A stretch of 64,000 bases of DNA from Erinaceus europaeus (Eukaryota; Chordata; Mammalia; Eulipotyphla; Erinaceidae): assembly GCF_950295315.1 (NCBI RefSeq), contig NC_080185.1:48961237-49025236 (forward strand). The letters are read 5' to 3'. The notes under the pieces are model-generated. The model saw only the letters and a program-made list of their open reading frames with translations, made no database searches and was not told the origin of the DNA. Below, one piece after another: positions 32,228-44,190 of the stretch (its first letter is position 1; the number at the start of each line of letters is the position of its first letter). A program made the translations under genes and the position numbers.

Positions 32228-33419
32228 AAAGAAACTATGTGCCACTTTTCAACGAAATATTAAAAGGTACAAAGAAATGGAAATATACCCCATGCTCTTG
32301 GATAGGGAGAATTAATATTGTCAAATTTGCTATCCTACCCAGAACCATATACATATTTAATATCATTCCCATCAAGATGCCTCCAAGTATCTTTAAAAAA
32401 AAAATAGAACAAAAGTTACAAAAAATTATCTGGAACCAAAAAGTTCCCAGGATTGCCAAAGAAATATTGGGAACACACAATAAGACTAGAGGCATCACAC
32501 TTTCTGACTTAAGACTATATTATAAAGCTATGATAATCAAAATTGTCTGGTACTGGAATCAAAATAGACATACAGATCAGTGGAATAGAACTGGAAATCC
32601 AAGAATTAAACTCCCACATCTTTGGACAGTGAATTTTTGACAAGTTAGCTAAAATCATTAAATGGAGGTAGAGTCTCTTCAACAAGTGGTGTTTGAAAAA
32701 TTGTATTGAAACATGCAAATTAATGAAATTAACCCCACAATTTGCTGTTATCAAAAGCCAACTCCAATAGATCAAAGACATGGATGTTAGGGCAGAGACT
32801 GCCAAATACATAGAGGAAAACATTGGCAGAACACTTTATTATCTATGCTTCCAACAGGTCTTCAAAGTCTCGAATCTGGTATCAAAGAAAACAAAAACAA
32901 AAATAAATCAGTGGAACTACATCAGACTGAAAAGTTTCTGCACAGAAATTATACCACCACCCTAACAGAAAGATACCCTACAATGTGGGAAATGATCTTT
33001 ATATAATGTTTATCAGACAAAGGACTTATAACCAAAATACATAAGAAGCTCAGTATACTGAAGTATAAAAAAAAAAATAAACAATCCTATTAGAAAGTAG
33101 GGTGAGGACATGGACAAAAACTTAACCAAAGAAAGATCCAGAGGGCCAACAAGCACATAAAAAGGTGTTCAAAACCACAGATGATCAGATAAATGCAAAT
33201 AAAGACAATAAGGTATCACTTTTCCCTTGTGAAAATAGTAACAACAAATGTTGAGGAGGATGTGGGGGGAAGGGGACAGTTCTGCTCTGTCGGTGGGAGT
33301 GTACATTGATCTAAACTTTGTGGAAAACAGTCTGGATTTTCTCATAATGCTAGATATAGACCTAACCTATTTTCCATCATTTTTCCCCTAGAGATTTTCC
33401 CAAAGGAAACAAAAACACG

Positions 33420-33537
33420 GGGGGTACAGCTTAATAGTTATGCAAAGAGACTTTCATGCTTGAGGCTCTCAAGTCCCAGATTCAATTCCGCACACCGCCG
33501 CAAGCCAGAGCTGAGCAGTACTCTGGTAAAAAAAAAA
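33420..33537 (+). mobile_element. SINE (second family)
   Basis: gggggtacagcttaatagtt ... caagccagagctgagcagta followed by an A run, inserted in the L1 ORF2 remnant. Confidence 0.85.
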
Positions 33538-33635
33538 ATCACCTATTAAAAGAGATATATGTATACTTATGTTCATAGCAGCACAATTTGTAATATCCAA
33601 AACCTGGAAGCAGGTGAGATGTCCAATGAGAGTGG

Positions 33636-33662
33636 CAACACACACACACACACACACACACA
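33636..33662 (+). repeat. (CA)n microsatellite
   Basis: About 13 CA units. 34011-34334 further right is AT-rich with no recognised element. Confidence 0.95.
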
Positions 33663-34334
33663 CCCCACACATATGGTAGAATATTTCCCAGCTGTCAAAA
33701 TGATGAGGTCATAACTTTTGAGTTATCTTGGATAGAACTAGAGGACATCATGTTAAGTAAGTTAAGCAGAAAAGAACAGGATAGATATCAAATGATCTCA
33801 CTTATAAGCAGATAAATAGGGACAGGGAGGGATTATACAAAGTGAAACTTGTACTGGGCATGATGTATTACAACAAAGCAAAGGACTTGGGGGAGAGAGG
33901 GGGAAGGAAGTGATGGGAGATAACTGCAGAGTCCTGGTGCATAATGAAATTGTACTCATATATCAGTGATTGTGATGTAAAGCAGTTACCCTTCTATAAA
34001 AATAATTGATTTATAAGAGAACATATGTTTAAGACCTAGAAAAATCATTCTGTAATATTTTGTTTTATATTCTGCCTATCCATTTTACAGCCACTTTTTT
34101 TCTACCTATCTTTCTGCTCATATTAGGTTGCTGCTAGTTTTCTTTATAATGTATAGTACCTTAAGAGTGCTATAGTTTATAGTTTATATCTGTTACCTAA
34201 TGTCCTGCATTTCTCTGAATGCCAGTTATGTCATCTTTGTTTTTACATGCAATATAAATAACAGAAACACAACTTTGTGAAAAAAAAGTAGTCAAAGTGT
34301 AGGTAAGATTTTGTGAATATGGTGATTTTTAAAA

Positions 34335-35195
34335 CATTTATTGACTCACTGCAGACTATTGTGCACTTTTATTTTCAGTTATATATTTTGCTCCAATTTA
34401 TGGATACATGTGTATATATGCCCTGTCTCATGGGACCTGGTCTGTATCTAGGTTTTGGGGCTTTGTTGGTAAGTGCACCAGCCGAAGTGGAATTGAAGAA
34501 TCCAATGTGAAAGTAAAGGTCTCAACCGAGTAATGATGCTGAAGGGTTGACATTCCACCCCTGATGTCTCTGGACACAGTCCAATGTGAAACACGCCAGG
34601 GTGATATGTGCTGTATTGATTAGGTTGGGGTCAGCAGATGCAGTATCATTTGATATGAACTGAGAGAAGCATGCAGGAAAGTTAGTCCCACCCTGTGGGT
34701 TCCAGCACTGGGGGAAATAGGGCCTTTGTAGAGGAAGCATGAGGTTCCTGCTGTCTTAAGGTTTTAGAAGGGAATGGATACTTATAGCTATAATAAAATT
34801 ATTGGCAATTAGGTTAACTATGAAAATCCCATTGTTAGGATTTGCTGTATCATACATGACATTACCAAAATGTATGTCCTTTGACATTTTGTATATATAA
34901 CTGTGTCTTCTAAATTAATGCCACCAGTTGCTTCTCCCTGGTCTAAGCTTCTAGGAAAGTTAGTATTTCAAAGAACAAGTCATTATTAGAAATGTATGAA
35001 CAATTAGAGGCCACTGTTAAAAATCACTGATTACACATTTGAAGTCTTAAGTGCTCAGACTGAAGTAACATATACTAAGCCTATGGCCTGTGCATTAAAA
35101 GGTTTGAAACATTCAGTTTTTCCACTCTCATATTAATTAAATAGTGATTCATGAGACTATAAGTTAATAGGAGTGTATATCAACACCATTTAAAT
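34335..35195 (-). mobile_element. L1 3'UTR fragment
   Basis: Minus-strand long-type 3'UTR: the plus strand shows ggacctggtctgtatctagg, gagtaatgatgctgaagggt, ggaagcatgaggttcctgct and atattaattaaatagtgatt. No coding part. Confidence 0.85.
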
Positions 35196-35345
35196 ATGGT
35201 GATGTGTAATCCTTGAGGGAGAGTGGGGATCTGGGCCAAGGATTTTGGGAGGGCAAATCACTGTGGTAGTGGAGTTGTTGTAGAATTTTGTCCATATACT
35301 CTTATGGTTTTGTAAACAATTATTAAATTAAAAATAAGATAATTT
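35196..35345 (+). mobile_element. L1 3' end, short fragment
   Basis: Plus-strand terminal block (gtagtggagttgttgtagaa ... cttatggttttgtaaacaat ... attaaaaataag), back to back with the minus-strand 3'UTR before it. The following 35346-36070 is AT-rich and I see no element in it. Confidence 0.55.
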
Positions 35346-36077
35346 TAAAAAATAAAAAAGAAATATGAGACAACTTTGAAGTATGAAAGTGGAGGAAGAT
35401 ACGGACAGATTCTGATCAAGCAAAGAATGGTGAAATAACACCAATTTGTAATAGATATTTTTGATATATTTATATAAAATACATTTACATATAGGTTATA
35501 CATGGTGCTGTAGGATAAGTGAAGATGCATTTTTTACATAGAAAAATACATCATGACTTTTCAGACAGCCCAATATAATACTTTTACATATAACACATTT
35601 ACATGCACACAGTGTTCTATGTCTTTTACATGATGTCATTTTCTCTCTGATATATTTTAATTTTATTGCATCATTTTTCTTGTTTGTTTTTCTCATCTTT
35701 TTTGTGCATAGTGCCTTGAATTTATTTAATTTGATGTTTATTTTTGAATTTGTTTTGTTCTTTTCTGTATTCCTGTAGATATTAAAAGTTCATATTTATC
35801 TCTTCCTTTTGACTAATTAGCACCTCCAGATGTCTATCTCTTCCTTTACCATGCATATTTTATTTTCTTTATTTCTTCTTCTATGAGTTAAAATCAATTT
35901 TGAAATATTCTGTATTCCATCCACTTTCAAGCTACCTTTATTTTTTCTTTTATATATATATTGGATACTGTTGCTATTTTCCTTATAATCCATAGTATCT
36001 TGCTTCAGTGTTACTTCTGATTTTGTATTGTTTGCATTTGAATGAAATGGATTTTCTGTGACAAACTGTTGTAAGAA

Positions 36078-36275
36078 TGACCTGTGGGGGTGGGTGGGAG
36101 ACAGTTTACCCAGTAGAGCACTTGCTTTACCATGTGTGAAAGTCTGGGTTCAAACCCTGCCTTTCTAAGGGAACATTGTGGAAGAAACCTGAGGAAATGC
36201 ATGGATGCTAAAGCACATATCTACTGTCCCCTCACTCTAATTCCCACTTTCTTACTATTTTTTATAAAACAAAAC
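36078..36275 (+). mobile_element. SINE, degenerate
   Basis: ggtgggagacagtttaccca ... gtctgggttcaaaccctgcc (B-box-like) and a pyrimidine-rich 3' half ending in an A-rich tail. Confidence 0.65.
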
Positions 36276-36361
36276 AAAAAAAGATGGTCCATAAAACGAA
36301 TTAATGATACTCTGTATGCAAGAGACCTTAACTAGTTTATCCCCTGATTCTGGTACATGCC

Positions 36362-36430
36362 CCTTCCTTCCTTCCTTCCTTCCTTCCTTCCTTCCTTCCT
36401 TCCTTCCTTCCTTCCTTCCTTCCTTCCTTC
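36362..36430 (+). repeat. (CCTT)n microsatellite
   Basis: About 17 CCTT units, nearly uninterrupted. Confidence 0.97.
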
Positions 36431-36464
36431 ATTTCCTTCTCTTCTCCCATCCCCCAAATCTTCC

Positions 36465-37322
36465 TCTCTCTTTTTTAATTTTTTATAATTTTATTATTAA
36501 TAGTATGTTACAAGATTCTTAAATTATGATGTATAATTCCACATTATATCCACCATCAAAATTTCATATCCCTACCCTCCCACCTGCAAAAGATAACCAC
36601 AATAGTTCTCGTAAGTCTTACAGTTTGCTCGCTTCTATTTTGTTTGGATTCATTTTTTTTTCAAGTTCATGTAAAGCAGATCTCTAAATTCCACATGAGT
36701 GAAACCATCTGGCACTTGCCTTTCATCTCTTTACTTATTTCACTAAGCATAATCACAAACTGGATGAAACTTTATCAATTTTGTTCCAAAGGACACAATA
36801 TAATATTTTGATTGCAGATTAATATTCTATGGAATATAATATAATATATATATATATATATATATCATAACTTATTTAGACAGCCATCTGCTGATAAGTA
36901 TCTAGGCTGCTTCCACTCATCGAATATTGTGAATCGTGCAGCTATGAATATAGTGGGTACATATGTTTCTTCTAATTTGTGCCTGACTGTCATCGGGATA
37001 AGTGTCTAAGTGTAGTATTGCTGGATCATAAGATAGTTTCCTTTTTTTTTTTTTGTTTAAGGACGGTCCATACAGTCTTCCAAAGGGGTTGCATGAGTTT
37101 GTATTCCCAGTAGCAATGAAGCAAAGTTCTCTTTTCTCCAAAATCTCTCCAACCCCTCTCATATTCTACTTTGTTGATGTAAGCCATTCTCTCAGGTGTG
37201 AGATGGTATCTTAATGTACTTTCAATTTGCATTTCTCTAATAACTGAACTGGAGCAATTCTTTATGTATCTGTGGTCCATGTGCATGTCTTCTTTAGAAA
37301 ACTGTTTAGTTCTTTGGCCCAC
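36465..37322 (-). mobile_element. L1 3' end and ORF2 C-terminus
   Basis: Old minus-strand L1. The plus strand shows the antisense 3'UTR (ttatatccaccatcaaaatt), a (TA)n run (36842-36866), then the ORF2 end. The minus-strand frames contain MGQRTKQFSKEDMHMDHRYI and CYWEYKLMQPLWKTVWTVL. It continues after two nested L1 3'UTRs at 38046. Confidence 0.82.
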
Positions 37323-37707
37323 TTTTTAAAAAATTTTTATTTAAGAAAGGATTAATTAACAAAACCATTGAGTAGGAGGGGTACAACTCCACACAATTCC
37401 CACCACCCAATCTCCATATCCCACCCCCTCCCCTGATACCTTTCCCATTCTCTATCCCTCTGGGAGCATGGACCCAGGGTCATTGTGGGTTGTAGAAGGT
37501 GGAAGGTCCGGCTTCTGTAATTGCTTCCCCGCTGAACATGGGCATTGACTGGTTGGTCCATACTCCCAGTCTGCCTCTCTCTTTCCCTAGTAAGGTGGGT
37601 CTCTGGGGAAGCAGAGCTCCAGGACACATTGGTGGGGTCTTCAGTCCAGGGAAGCCTGGCTGGCATCCTGATGACATCTGGAACCTGGTGACATACAAAG
37701 TTTGGCT
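37323..37707 (-). mobile_element. L1 long-type 3'UTR insertion
   Basis: Minus-strand distal 3'UTR (plus strand: agaaaggattaattaacaaa ... ccacacaattcccaccaccc ... ctgaacatgggcattgactg). Only the last 380 bases of the element are present. Confidence 0.9.
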
Positions 37708-38045
37708 CACTTTTTAAAATTTCTTTATTGAGGGATTAGTGATTTTACGATCAATAGTAAATGCAATAGTTTATACATGCATAACACTTCCCAGTTTTCC
37801 ACATAACAATACAACCCCCACTAGGTTCTCTATCATCCTGTTCCAGGATCTGAACCCTGCTGACACACACACCAGAGCCTTTTACTTTAGTGCAATATAC
37901 CAACTCCTGTCCAAGTTCTGCTTAGTGTTTTCTCTTCTGATCTTGTTTATTAACTTCTGCCTATGAGTGAGATCTTCCCATATTCATCCTTCTGTTTCTG
38001 CCTTATCTTACAAAATGATTTCTTCAAGCTCCATCCAAGATGTTT
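37708..38045 (-). mobile_element. L1 short-type 3'UTR insertion
   Basis: Minus strand, same 3'UTR as 16926-17255 (ttatacatgcataacacttc, acaatacaacccccactagg, tcaagctccatccaagatg). Truncated just inside ORF2. Confidence 0.88.
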
Positions 38046-38235
38046 GACCCACTTTTTTACTGTGTTATTTTTGCTTCTTTTGTAGTTATGTACTCCTTCT
38101 GTATAAATCTTTGATAGAAATCACTTTTCTGATGTGTAAAGTGAAAATATCTACTCCCATTTACTTGGTTGTCTGGTTATCCTTGTGTAGTTTGATTTTA
38201 ATGTGAAGAATATTTTATTTTATTCCCATTTATTT
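38046..38235 (-). mobile_element. Continuation of the old L1
   Basis: The plus strand 'gacccacttttttactgtgt' ... 'tacttggttgtctggttatc' continues the antisense ORF2 interrupted at 37322. Confidence 0.7.
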
Positions 38236-38325
38236 AATTTTAAGTGCTGCATGCTAACCGATTACGACACTGGAGCTACCATTTATTCAGTATATATATT
38301 TTTATTTCCTATTGGGTCTTCTTTG

Positions 38326-39185
38326 AGGTTCCTGCAAAGTTTTACCCTCCAGAAATTGGGAATAAAAAGACCATTTCTCAACATAATAAAGTCCATTTAT
38401 GACAAACCCATCTCTAATACCATTCTCACAAGGCTTTCCACTATCTCCAACGTCATTAAACATAGTTGAGGCCTTTGCCCCTACAATAAGACAAGAAAGA
38501 GATATAAAGGGGATACAGATTGGAAAAGAAGAAATCAATACTTCACCATTTGCTAATCACATGATATCATACCTAGAGAACGATGAAGACTCCAGCAAGA
38601 AAGTAGTGGAAATAATTCATAAATTCATTAATGTAGCAGGATCCATACATCTGTGGCATTTGTATACAAACAGGGAGTCAAGGGAAAGGGAAATAAAAGA
38701 CTCAATGCCATTTACAACTGAGCCCCAAAAGATAAAATATCTTGGAGTGAAGAAGGTGCAGGATCTTTACAATGAAAACTATAAGACCTTGCTAAAAGTA
38801 ACAGAGAAGGACACATAGAAGTGAAACAACGTTATTTGTTCCTGGATTTGAAGGATAAACATTATTAAAATTGTCATTATATTAAAAAAATCTAAGATTT
38901 CAATGTAATTCCTATCAAAATTCCAGTGGTACTTTTCAAGCAAACAGAACAATGTGTTGAAAAGTTTGTGTGGAACCACAAAATGGCAAGGATTGCCAAA
39001 GCACTTCTGAGACAAAAGGAAAAATGATCCCCAACTTCAGTTCATAATACAAAACAATAGTAATCAAAACAGCATGATACTGGAATAAAAATGGACACTT
39101 GGATCAGTGGAGCAGCACTGAGAGCCCCACATTGAGCCCACACATATACAATCACCTAATATATAACAAAGGGGCCAAAACCACA
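38326..39185 (+). pseudogene. L1 ORF2 reverse-transcriptase remnant
   Basis: Open frame 38399-38818 includes TNPSLIPFSQGFPLSPTSLN and [20 protein letters not shown], then MISYLENDEDSSKKVVEIIH (the FADD box is degraded to FANHMI), and IKYLGVKKVQDLYNENYKTL. Later frames continue towards the ORF2 C-terminal half until about 39185. Confidence 0.85.
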
Positions 39186-39189
39186 CACA

Positions 39190-39345
39190 CTCTCTTTCTT
39201 ATTTATTTCTTCCCTTTTCTGTTTTTCCATCATAAAATTTTCAGTTCTGTCTTATGGAGTATTGGGGATTGAACATGAAACCTTGGAAACTCAGGCATAA
39301 AATTATTTTGCATAATGATTGTGGTATCACTCACTTCTGGCTGTG
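39190..39345 (-). mobile_element. SINE (second family), diverged
   Basis: The minus strand reads a degraded 'agaagtgagtgataccacaa' ... 'ccccaatactccataagaca'. A (GT)n run follows at 39346-39374. Confidence 0.6.
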
Positions 39346-39496
39346 TATATATATGTGTGCGTGTGTGTGTGTGTTTAAGGACTCTTATTGTTACAGTATG
39401 TCTGTTACAAAATGACCTACAGTTCTCTGAGAGACAGCTACTGGGTAGTTTTCCTTATATGTGCAATATAAAGAGTTTAAAAACATGAACCAGTTG

Positions 39497-39780
39497 GGAG
39501 ACCGGAGGTAGTGCAGTGGGTTAAGCTCACGTGGCCCAAAGCACAAGGACCCGTTGCATGATCCCGGTTAGAGCCTAGGCTCCTCACCTGCCAGGGAGTC
39601 ACTTCACAGGCGGTGAAGCAGGTCTGCAGGTGTCTTTCTCTCCCCCTCTCTGTCTTCCCCTCCTTTCTCCATTTCTCTCTGTCCTATCCAACGATTACAA
39701 CAATAATAGTTGCAACAATAAAACAACAAGGGCAACAAAAGGAATAAATAAATAAATAAATAAAATATTTAAAAATATAA
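39497..39780 (+). mobile_element. tRNA-derived SINE
   Basis: gggagaccggaggtagtgca ... cacaggcggtgaagcaggtc ... caacaataaaacaacaaggg and an AATAAATAAATAAATAAA tail. Confidence 0.9.
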
Positions 39781-39805
39781 AAAACATATATGAACCAGTT
39801 TTTAA

Positions 39806-39976
39806 AAAAACTACTGAGACCAGGCATACACATTACACTGCTCAAGGAACTGGGTTCAAGCCACTGGTAGCCACCTGTAAAGGGAAAGCTTCATAAGTGG
39901 TGAAGCAGGGCTGCACTCTTATTATCTCCCCTCCTCTCTAAATTTCTCTCTGTCCCAATCCAATAATAAATAAGTC
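39806..39976 (+). mobile_element. SINE
   Basis: Degenerate head (gagaccaggcatacacatta), B-box-like gggttcaagccactgg, body aagcttcataagtggtgaag and a short tail. Confidence 0.75.

Positions 39977-40028
<52 letters not shown>
39977..40028 (+). repeat. (TA)n microsatellite
   Basis: About 25 perfect TA units at the SINE tail. Confidence 0.97.
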
Positions 40029-40032
<4 letters not shown>

Positions 40033-40129
40033 ATCTATCTTTAAGATTTTTTGAAAACTAAGGAGTTTATCCTCAGTAGAGTGGATAAAAACTGTGGTGG
40101 TAATGTTGTATGGAACTATATCTTACACA

Positions 40130-40265
40130 TCTGTAGTTTATTCATTTTTATTGTTGAATAGTATCCCAATAAATAAATATTTCACAATTTGCCAATTGTC
40201 TTCTTGGTAGTTGGACTTTCCCCCTATTTTTTATTATTACAGAAAAGCTTTGTTGATAATAGTTG
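40130..40265 (-). mobile_element. Old L1 ORF2-end fragment
   Basis: Plus strand 'tattgttgaatagtatccca' ... 'ttctaggg' corresponds to the antisense ORF2 end (compare 'gagtagtattccattgtgtc' at 17300). Confidence 0.5.
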
Positions 40266-40580
40266 TGATTCTAGGGAGCAGGTGATAGCTCACCCAGTAG
40301 AGCTCACATATCACCATATAGGAGGACCTGAGTTCACATTTCTGGTTTCCACTATAGAGGAGAAAATATAAAAGTAGTAGAGCAGTACTGCAGGCGTCTT
40401 CCTATTTCTTTGTCTCCCTGTTTCTCTCAGCTCCTCTCTCTCTCTCCCTCTCTCTCTCTCCCCCCCATCTATATCACTCTCAATCAAAAATTAGAAAATC
40501 TATAAAAATGGTCACAAGGAATGGTGGAGCTGTGGAAGCACAGAGCCCTAGCTCTAATTCTGGTGAAAAAAAAAAAATAA
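40266..40580 (+). mobile_element. SINE, long form
   Basis: gggagcaggtgatagctcac, a CT-rich tract at 40430-40465, an AATCAAAAATTAGAAA segment, then the extra module (atggtcacaaggaatggtgg ... gccctagctctaattctggt) and an A run. 40581-41397 beyond it is AT-rich and unassigned; antisense old L1 is possible. Confidence 0.75.
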
Positions 40581-41397
40581 GGCAACTATTGTTATATATG
40601 TTTGGACTTCTCTTCAAGTAAATTGACTTCCATGTCATTCTTTTGCTCATTCATTTTCATCTTATTTTTTTACCTATGGTTATGTATTCTGTAATCAGAG
40701 TGTGTGCTAACAGGCAGATAGAGATGCAGTAGTACCTCTTTAGAGATAGCAGTAGCAAAGTTCAGAATCCATTATCAAGTGATAATTTTTATTACTTCGT
40801 GAAGAATTTAAGAACATATAAAGGAATATAATACAATTTACTTATCATTTCCTGTAAACTCCATAATACATTATTAACATTCTGCTAAAACAATTGGTTA
40901 TTTTAATTCAAATGAATTTTATACATAATCACACAGCTATTATTATATCCATACTTTTCATTCCTTTATGTGCTTTCAGATTTCTATTTGATTTCAGTTT
41001 CCTTTTGCCAGTAGGACTTATTTTTCTTGCAACTAAAGAGTTGATGAAATCTTTCAAGCTTTGTGTTTCTGAAAAAAATGTGTTGTCATTTAAATGACAT
41101 GTTCACTAGTTATAGAATTTTATCTGTCAGAACTTATTTTTGTATTTTAAAGTTGTTACTCAATAGCCTTCAAACTTATACTTATTCAAAGAGAAATTTG
41201 ATGCTACATATATTTCTTCCCTCCTATAAAAATGAGGTATTTTTTCCTGTAATCTCAGAAGAGAAAAAAAGATTTCTTATCTTTTCAATTCTAAAATTTT
41301 TCCTTTGTAGCTTTCATAAATTGTTAAAATAATGTGTACTTCCCCCAACCCTGTGCTATGCTAAGGTCTAAATATTTATGAAATAAAATTTATTAAA

Positions 41398-41712
41398 TGA
41401 AATTGATAAATTACTGGCTAGACTCACAAAAAGCATAAAATAGAAAGCTATGGTAAAAATATTCAGGGACAAGAGAGATGACATTACAACTGAAGATGGT
41501 GAGATTAAAGAATCTTATGCAAATATTATGAACAACTTTATGGAAATAAATTGGACAACCTAGAAGAGATGGATACATTTCTAGTATCATGCCACCTGCA
41601 AAGCCTAAAGCAAAGAAGTTGATAGCTTAAACAAGTCAATCACTAGTTTAGAAATTGAATCAGTAATAAAAAATAACCCGATAAAAAAGCCCAGGCCCAG
41701 AAAGATTTACTA
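41398..41712 (+). pseudogene. L1 ORF2 linker region, interrupted
   Basis: Degenerate ORF2 between endonuclease and reverse transcriptase (attactggctagactcacaa ... acaacctagaagagatggat ... gcccaggcccagaaagattt). Interrupted at 41713 by an opposite-strand L1 3'UTR and resumed at 42331. Confidence 0.75.
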
Positions 41713-42330
41713 ATACATTCTTTTTTTAAAATTGATTTAATAATGATTGACAAGACCTTAGGATAAGAGGGGTATAATTCCACATTACTCCTACTGACAG
41801 AGTTCCATTTCTCATCCCTTCCATTGGAAGCTTTCTTATTCTTTATCCCTTTGGAAGTATGGATCCAGGATCATTATGGGGTGCGTAAGGTAGAAGGTCT
41901 GTTTTCTGTAATTGCTTCCCTGCTGAACATGATCTATACTCCCAGCCTTTCTATCTTTCCCTAGGAGGGCACCTCTGGAGAGGTGGGGTTCCAGGACACA
42001 CTGGTGAGGTCATTTGCCCAGGAAATTCATGTTGGTGTCATGGTAGCATCTGCAACTTGGTGGCAGAGTAATGGAGCTGAAGTGCTGGCATCCCATGTGC
42101 AGCGTCTCTGGACATAATCAAGATGGCTCTGGTTGTACTGATTTGGTTGAGATCAGCAGAGGCAGTATCAAATGGTACATATCAAGAGAAGTATGAAGAA
42201 AAATGAGCCATGGCCCAGAGGTTCCAGGACTGGGAGAAACATGAGTTTTATAGAAAAATGGAGATGGTTCCTGCCATCTTAGAATTTAAGAAGGCAAAAG
42301 TTAGGTATTGTTATAACCAAGTTATGCAAT
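41713..42330 (-). mobile_element. L1 3'UTR insertion
   Basis: Plus strand: ttaataatgattgacaagac ... ccacattactcctactgaca ... tgcttccctgctgaacatga ... gtctctggacataatcaaga. Minus-strand 3'UTR without coding sequence. Confidence 0.85.
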
Positions 42331-43260
42331 GCAATCAAACAAAAGATATCAAAGGCATTCATATTGGAAAGAAGAAACCAAACTATCATTATTTGCTAAT
42401 GCAATAATATGATACTTAGAGAACCCAAAAGACCCCACCATAACATTACTGGAATTAATAAATTCAGTAGTGTAGCAGGATGCAAAAATCAATACACATG
42501 TATCTGTTGCATTTCTGTATACTAATTAAGAGTCAGAGGAAAGGGAAATAAATGACACAAACTCATTTACAGTTGTACCTTCCAAAAATAAAATATCTTG
42601 GGTTGCATATTATGAAGGAGGTGAAGCATCTTTACAATGAAAATGATAAGACAGTGCTAAAAGAAGTAGAGAAACTCTGGGGAAGTGGAGCTCCAGTATA
42701 CATGGATTTCTGGTGGTGGGAATTATGTGGAGTTGTGCCCCTCTTATCCTATGGTCTTGCCAATGTTACCTTTTTATAAATAAAAAATAAAGAATAAATA
42801 AATTAATTAAAAAATAAAAAGACATAAAAAAAGAAATAGAGAAGCACACATAAATGGTGGAACATTTCTTGTTCCTGGATTGGAAGAATAAACATCATTA
42901 AATTGGTTATTTTACCAAAAACAGTTTATCATTTCAATGAAATCCCTATCAAAATTCCAATGGCATATTTCAAGAAAGTTGAACAATTTGTCCAAGAATT
43001 TGTGTGGAACGAAAAATTGCCAGATCATTTCTGAGAACAAAGGAAAACATTCCAATCGCCAACTTCAGCTTATACCATAAAACAATAGTAATAAAAACAT
43101 CATGGTGCTAAAAATGGACACTTAGATCAATGGAGCAGAATCAAAATCTGAGAAATGAGCACACACATATACAACCACCTAATATATGACAAAGGGTACA
43201 ATAGAAATTTTTAAAGAAGAGCTCTGAGAAAATTTTTCAGTTTTATGATTTACTAAGCAC
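42331..43260 (+). pseudogene. L1 ORF2 remnant, resumed
   Basis: IKGIHIGKKKPNYHYLLMQ near 42340-42400, KIKYLGLHIMKEVKHLYNEN at 42576-42640, then after a nested piece (42673-42830) the 'ttcttgttcctggattggaa' block and IPMAYFKKVEQFVQEFVWN near 42955-43010. Stops throughout. Confidence 0.82.
42673..42830 (+). mobile_element. Composite L1 3' end with inverted piece
   Basis: The first about 40 bases (ctctggggaagtggagctcc) are 3'UTR sequence in minus orientation. The rest (tggtggtgggaattatgtgg ... cctcttatcctatgg ... ataaataaaaaataaag) is the plus-strand 3' terminus. That arrangement fits an L1 insertion with 5' inversion. Confidence 0.65.
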
Positions 43261-43324
43261 AGATTGCTATGGAAAAGATACAGTTTAAACAACTAAAAGG
43301 GAATGATACTGTAATTGGTACTCA

Positions 43325-43455
43325 TGATTTTACTTTTCTTTTTTGAGAAATAAGTCAGAAACCCACTACATTATTTTATGCTATTCCAAGAATCAAACCC
43401 AAAACTTCACAATGCAATTAAGCCCTCTATAATAAGCAACTTCTCTAGCACCTAA
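43325..43455 (-). mobile_element. SINE (second family), very degenerate
   Basis: Plus strand ttgagaaataagtcagaaac ... ccaagaatcaaacccaaaac ... aagccctctataataagc shows the antisense outline of the second SINE family. Confidence 0.45.
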
Positions 43456-43484
43456 TTTTTAACTTTTAATTAACTTTTACATTA

Positions 43485-44190
43485 TGGAAGGATCTTGGCC
43501 TCAATGAAGAGCAGCAATGGTAGGGACTGCCCCATTCTCTGAAGGGAGGCTTGGTTAACCTAATGACCCTCAGGGAAGGCTGATCCTGAAATAAGTGTAT
43601 CCTATAATGTTCCTAACTCGGGCCATGGACTGTTAACTCAGACTGACAGGGACACAGAGGTTACACAGGCTCCTGTGCTAAATATGAATACATTTGGGCC
43701 CGAGGTCAGATTGATGGAGGTTACTGTTAATGGTATTTATATATTTTACTCATACTTGAGGGCTACTCTCTACCCTAATTCAGCTTTTTCAACTCTGGCA
43801 CTATCTTCCCAGCTCAGGTAAAAATTAGTAATGTCATGGACCGGTTGAAACATACCTAAAATAGACTTCCTAGCTTCTTCTCACATGAAGACCCAATAGT
43901 TTAATCTGCTATAGTTTTACCTTTGGGTTCTTGTTCATTATACAATTTGTCCTGTACTATATCTTACTGTATTTCATGTGCCATCCTGACTTCCCTGGGC
44001 AGATGACCTCATCAATGTGTCCTGGAACCTCACTTCTCCTAGGCCCTACCTCACTAGAGAAAGATAGTAACAGGCTGAGGATATGGATAGACCTGCCAAC
44101 GTTTATGTTCAGTGGAGAAGTGATTATAGAAGCCATACTGTCAACCTTCTACTCCCCATAAAGAAGTTTGGTCCATACTCCCAGAGGGCT
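43485..44190 (+). mobile_element. L1 3'UTR copy 1 of an adjacent pair
   Basis: Plus-strand long-type 3'UTR from ggtagggactgccccattct to tactcccagagggctaaata. Truncated before the terminal block. Confidence 0.82.

Larger units (their letters stand above)
32228..34010 (+). pseudogene. L1 ORF2 3' half with 3' end
   Basis: ORF2 downstream of the reverse transcriptase: [20 protein letters not shown] (open frame 32239-32640), [13 protein letters not shown], [21 protein letters not shown]. Then a decayed C-terminal domain to about 33790 and a short 3' end near 34010. Interrupted by a SINE (33420-33537) and a (CA)n run (33636-33662). Confidence 0.88.

Noticed and set aside
36362..36430. Regular repeat array as a CRISPR
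   Set aside because: Pure CCTT microsatellite without spacers, in a mammalian genome.
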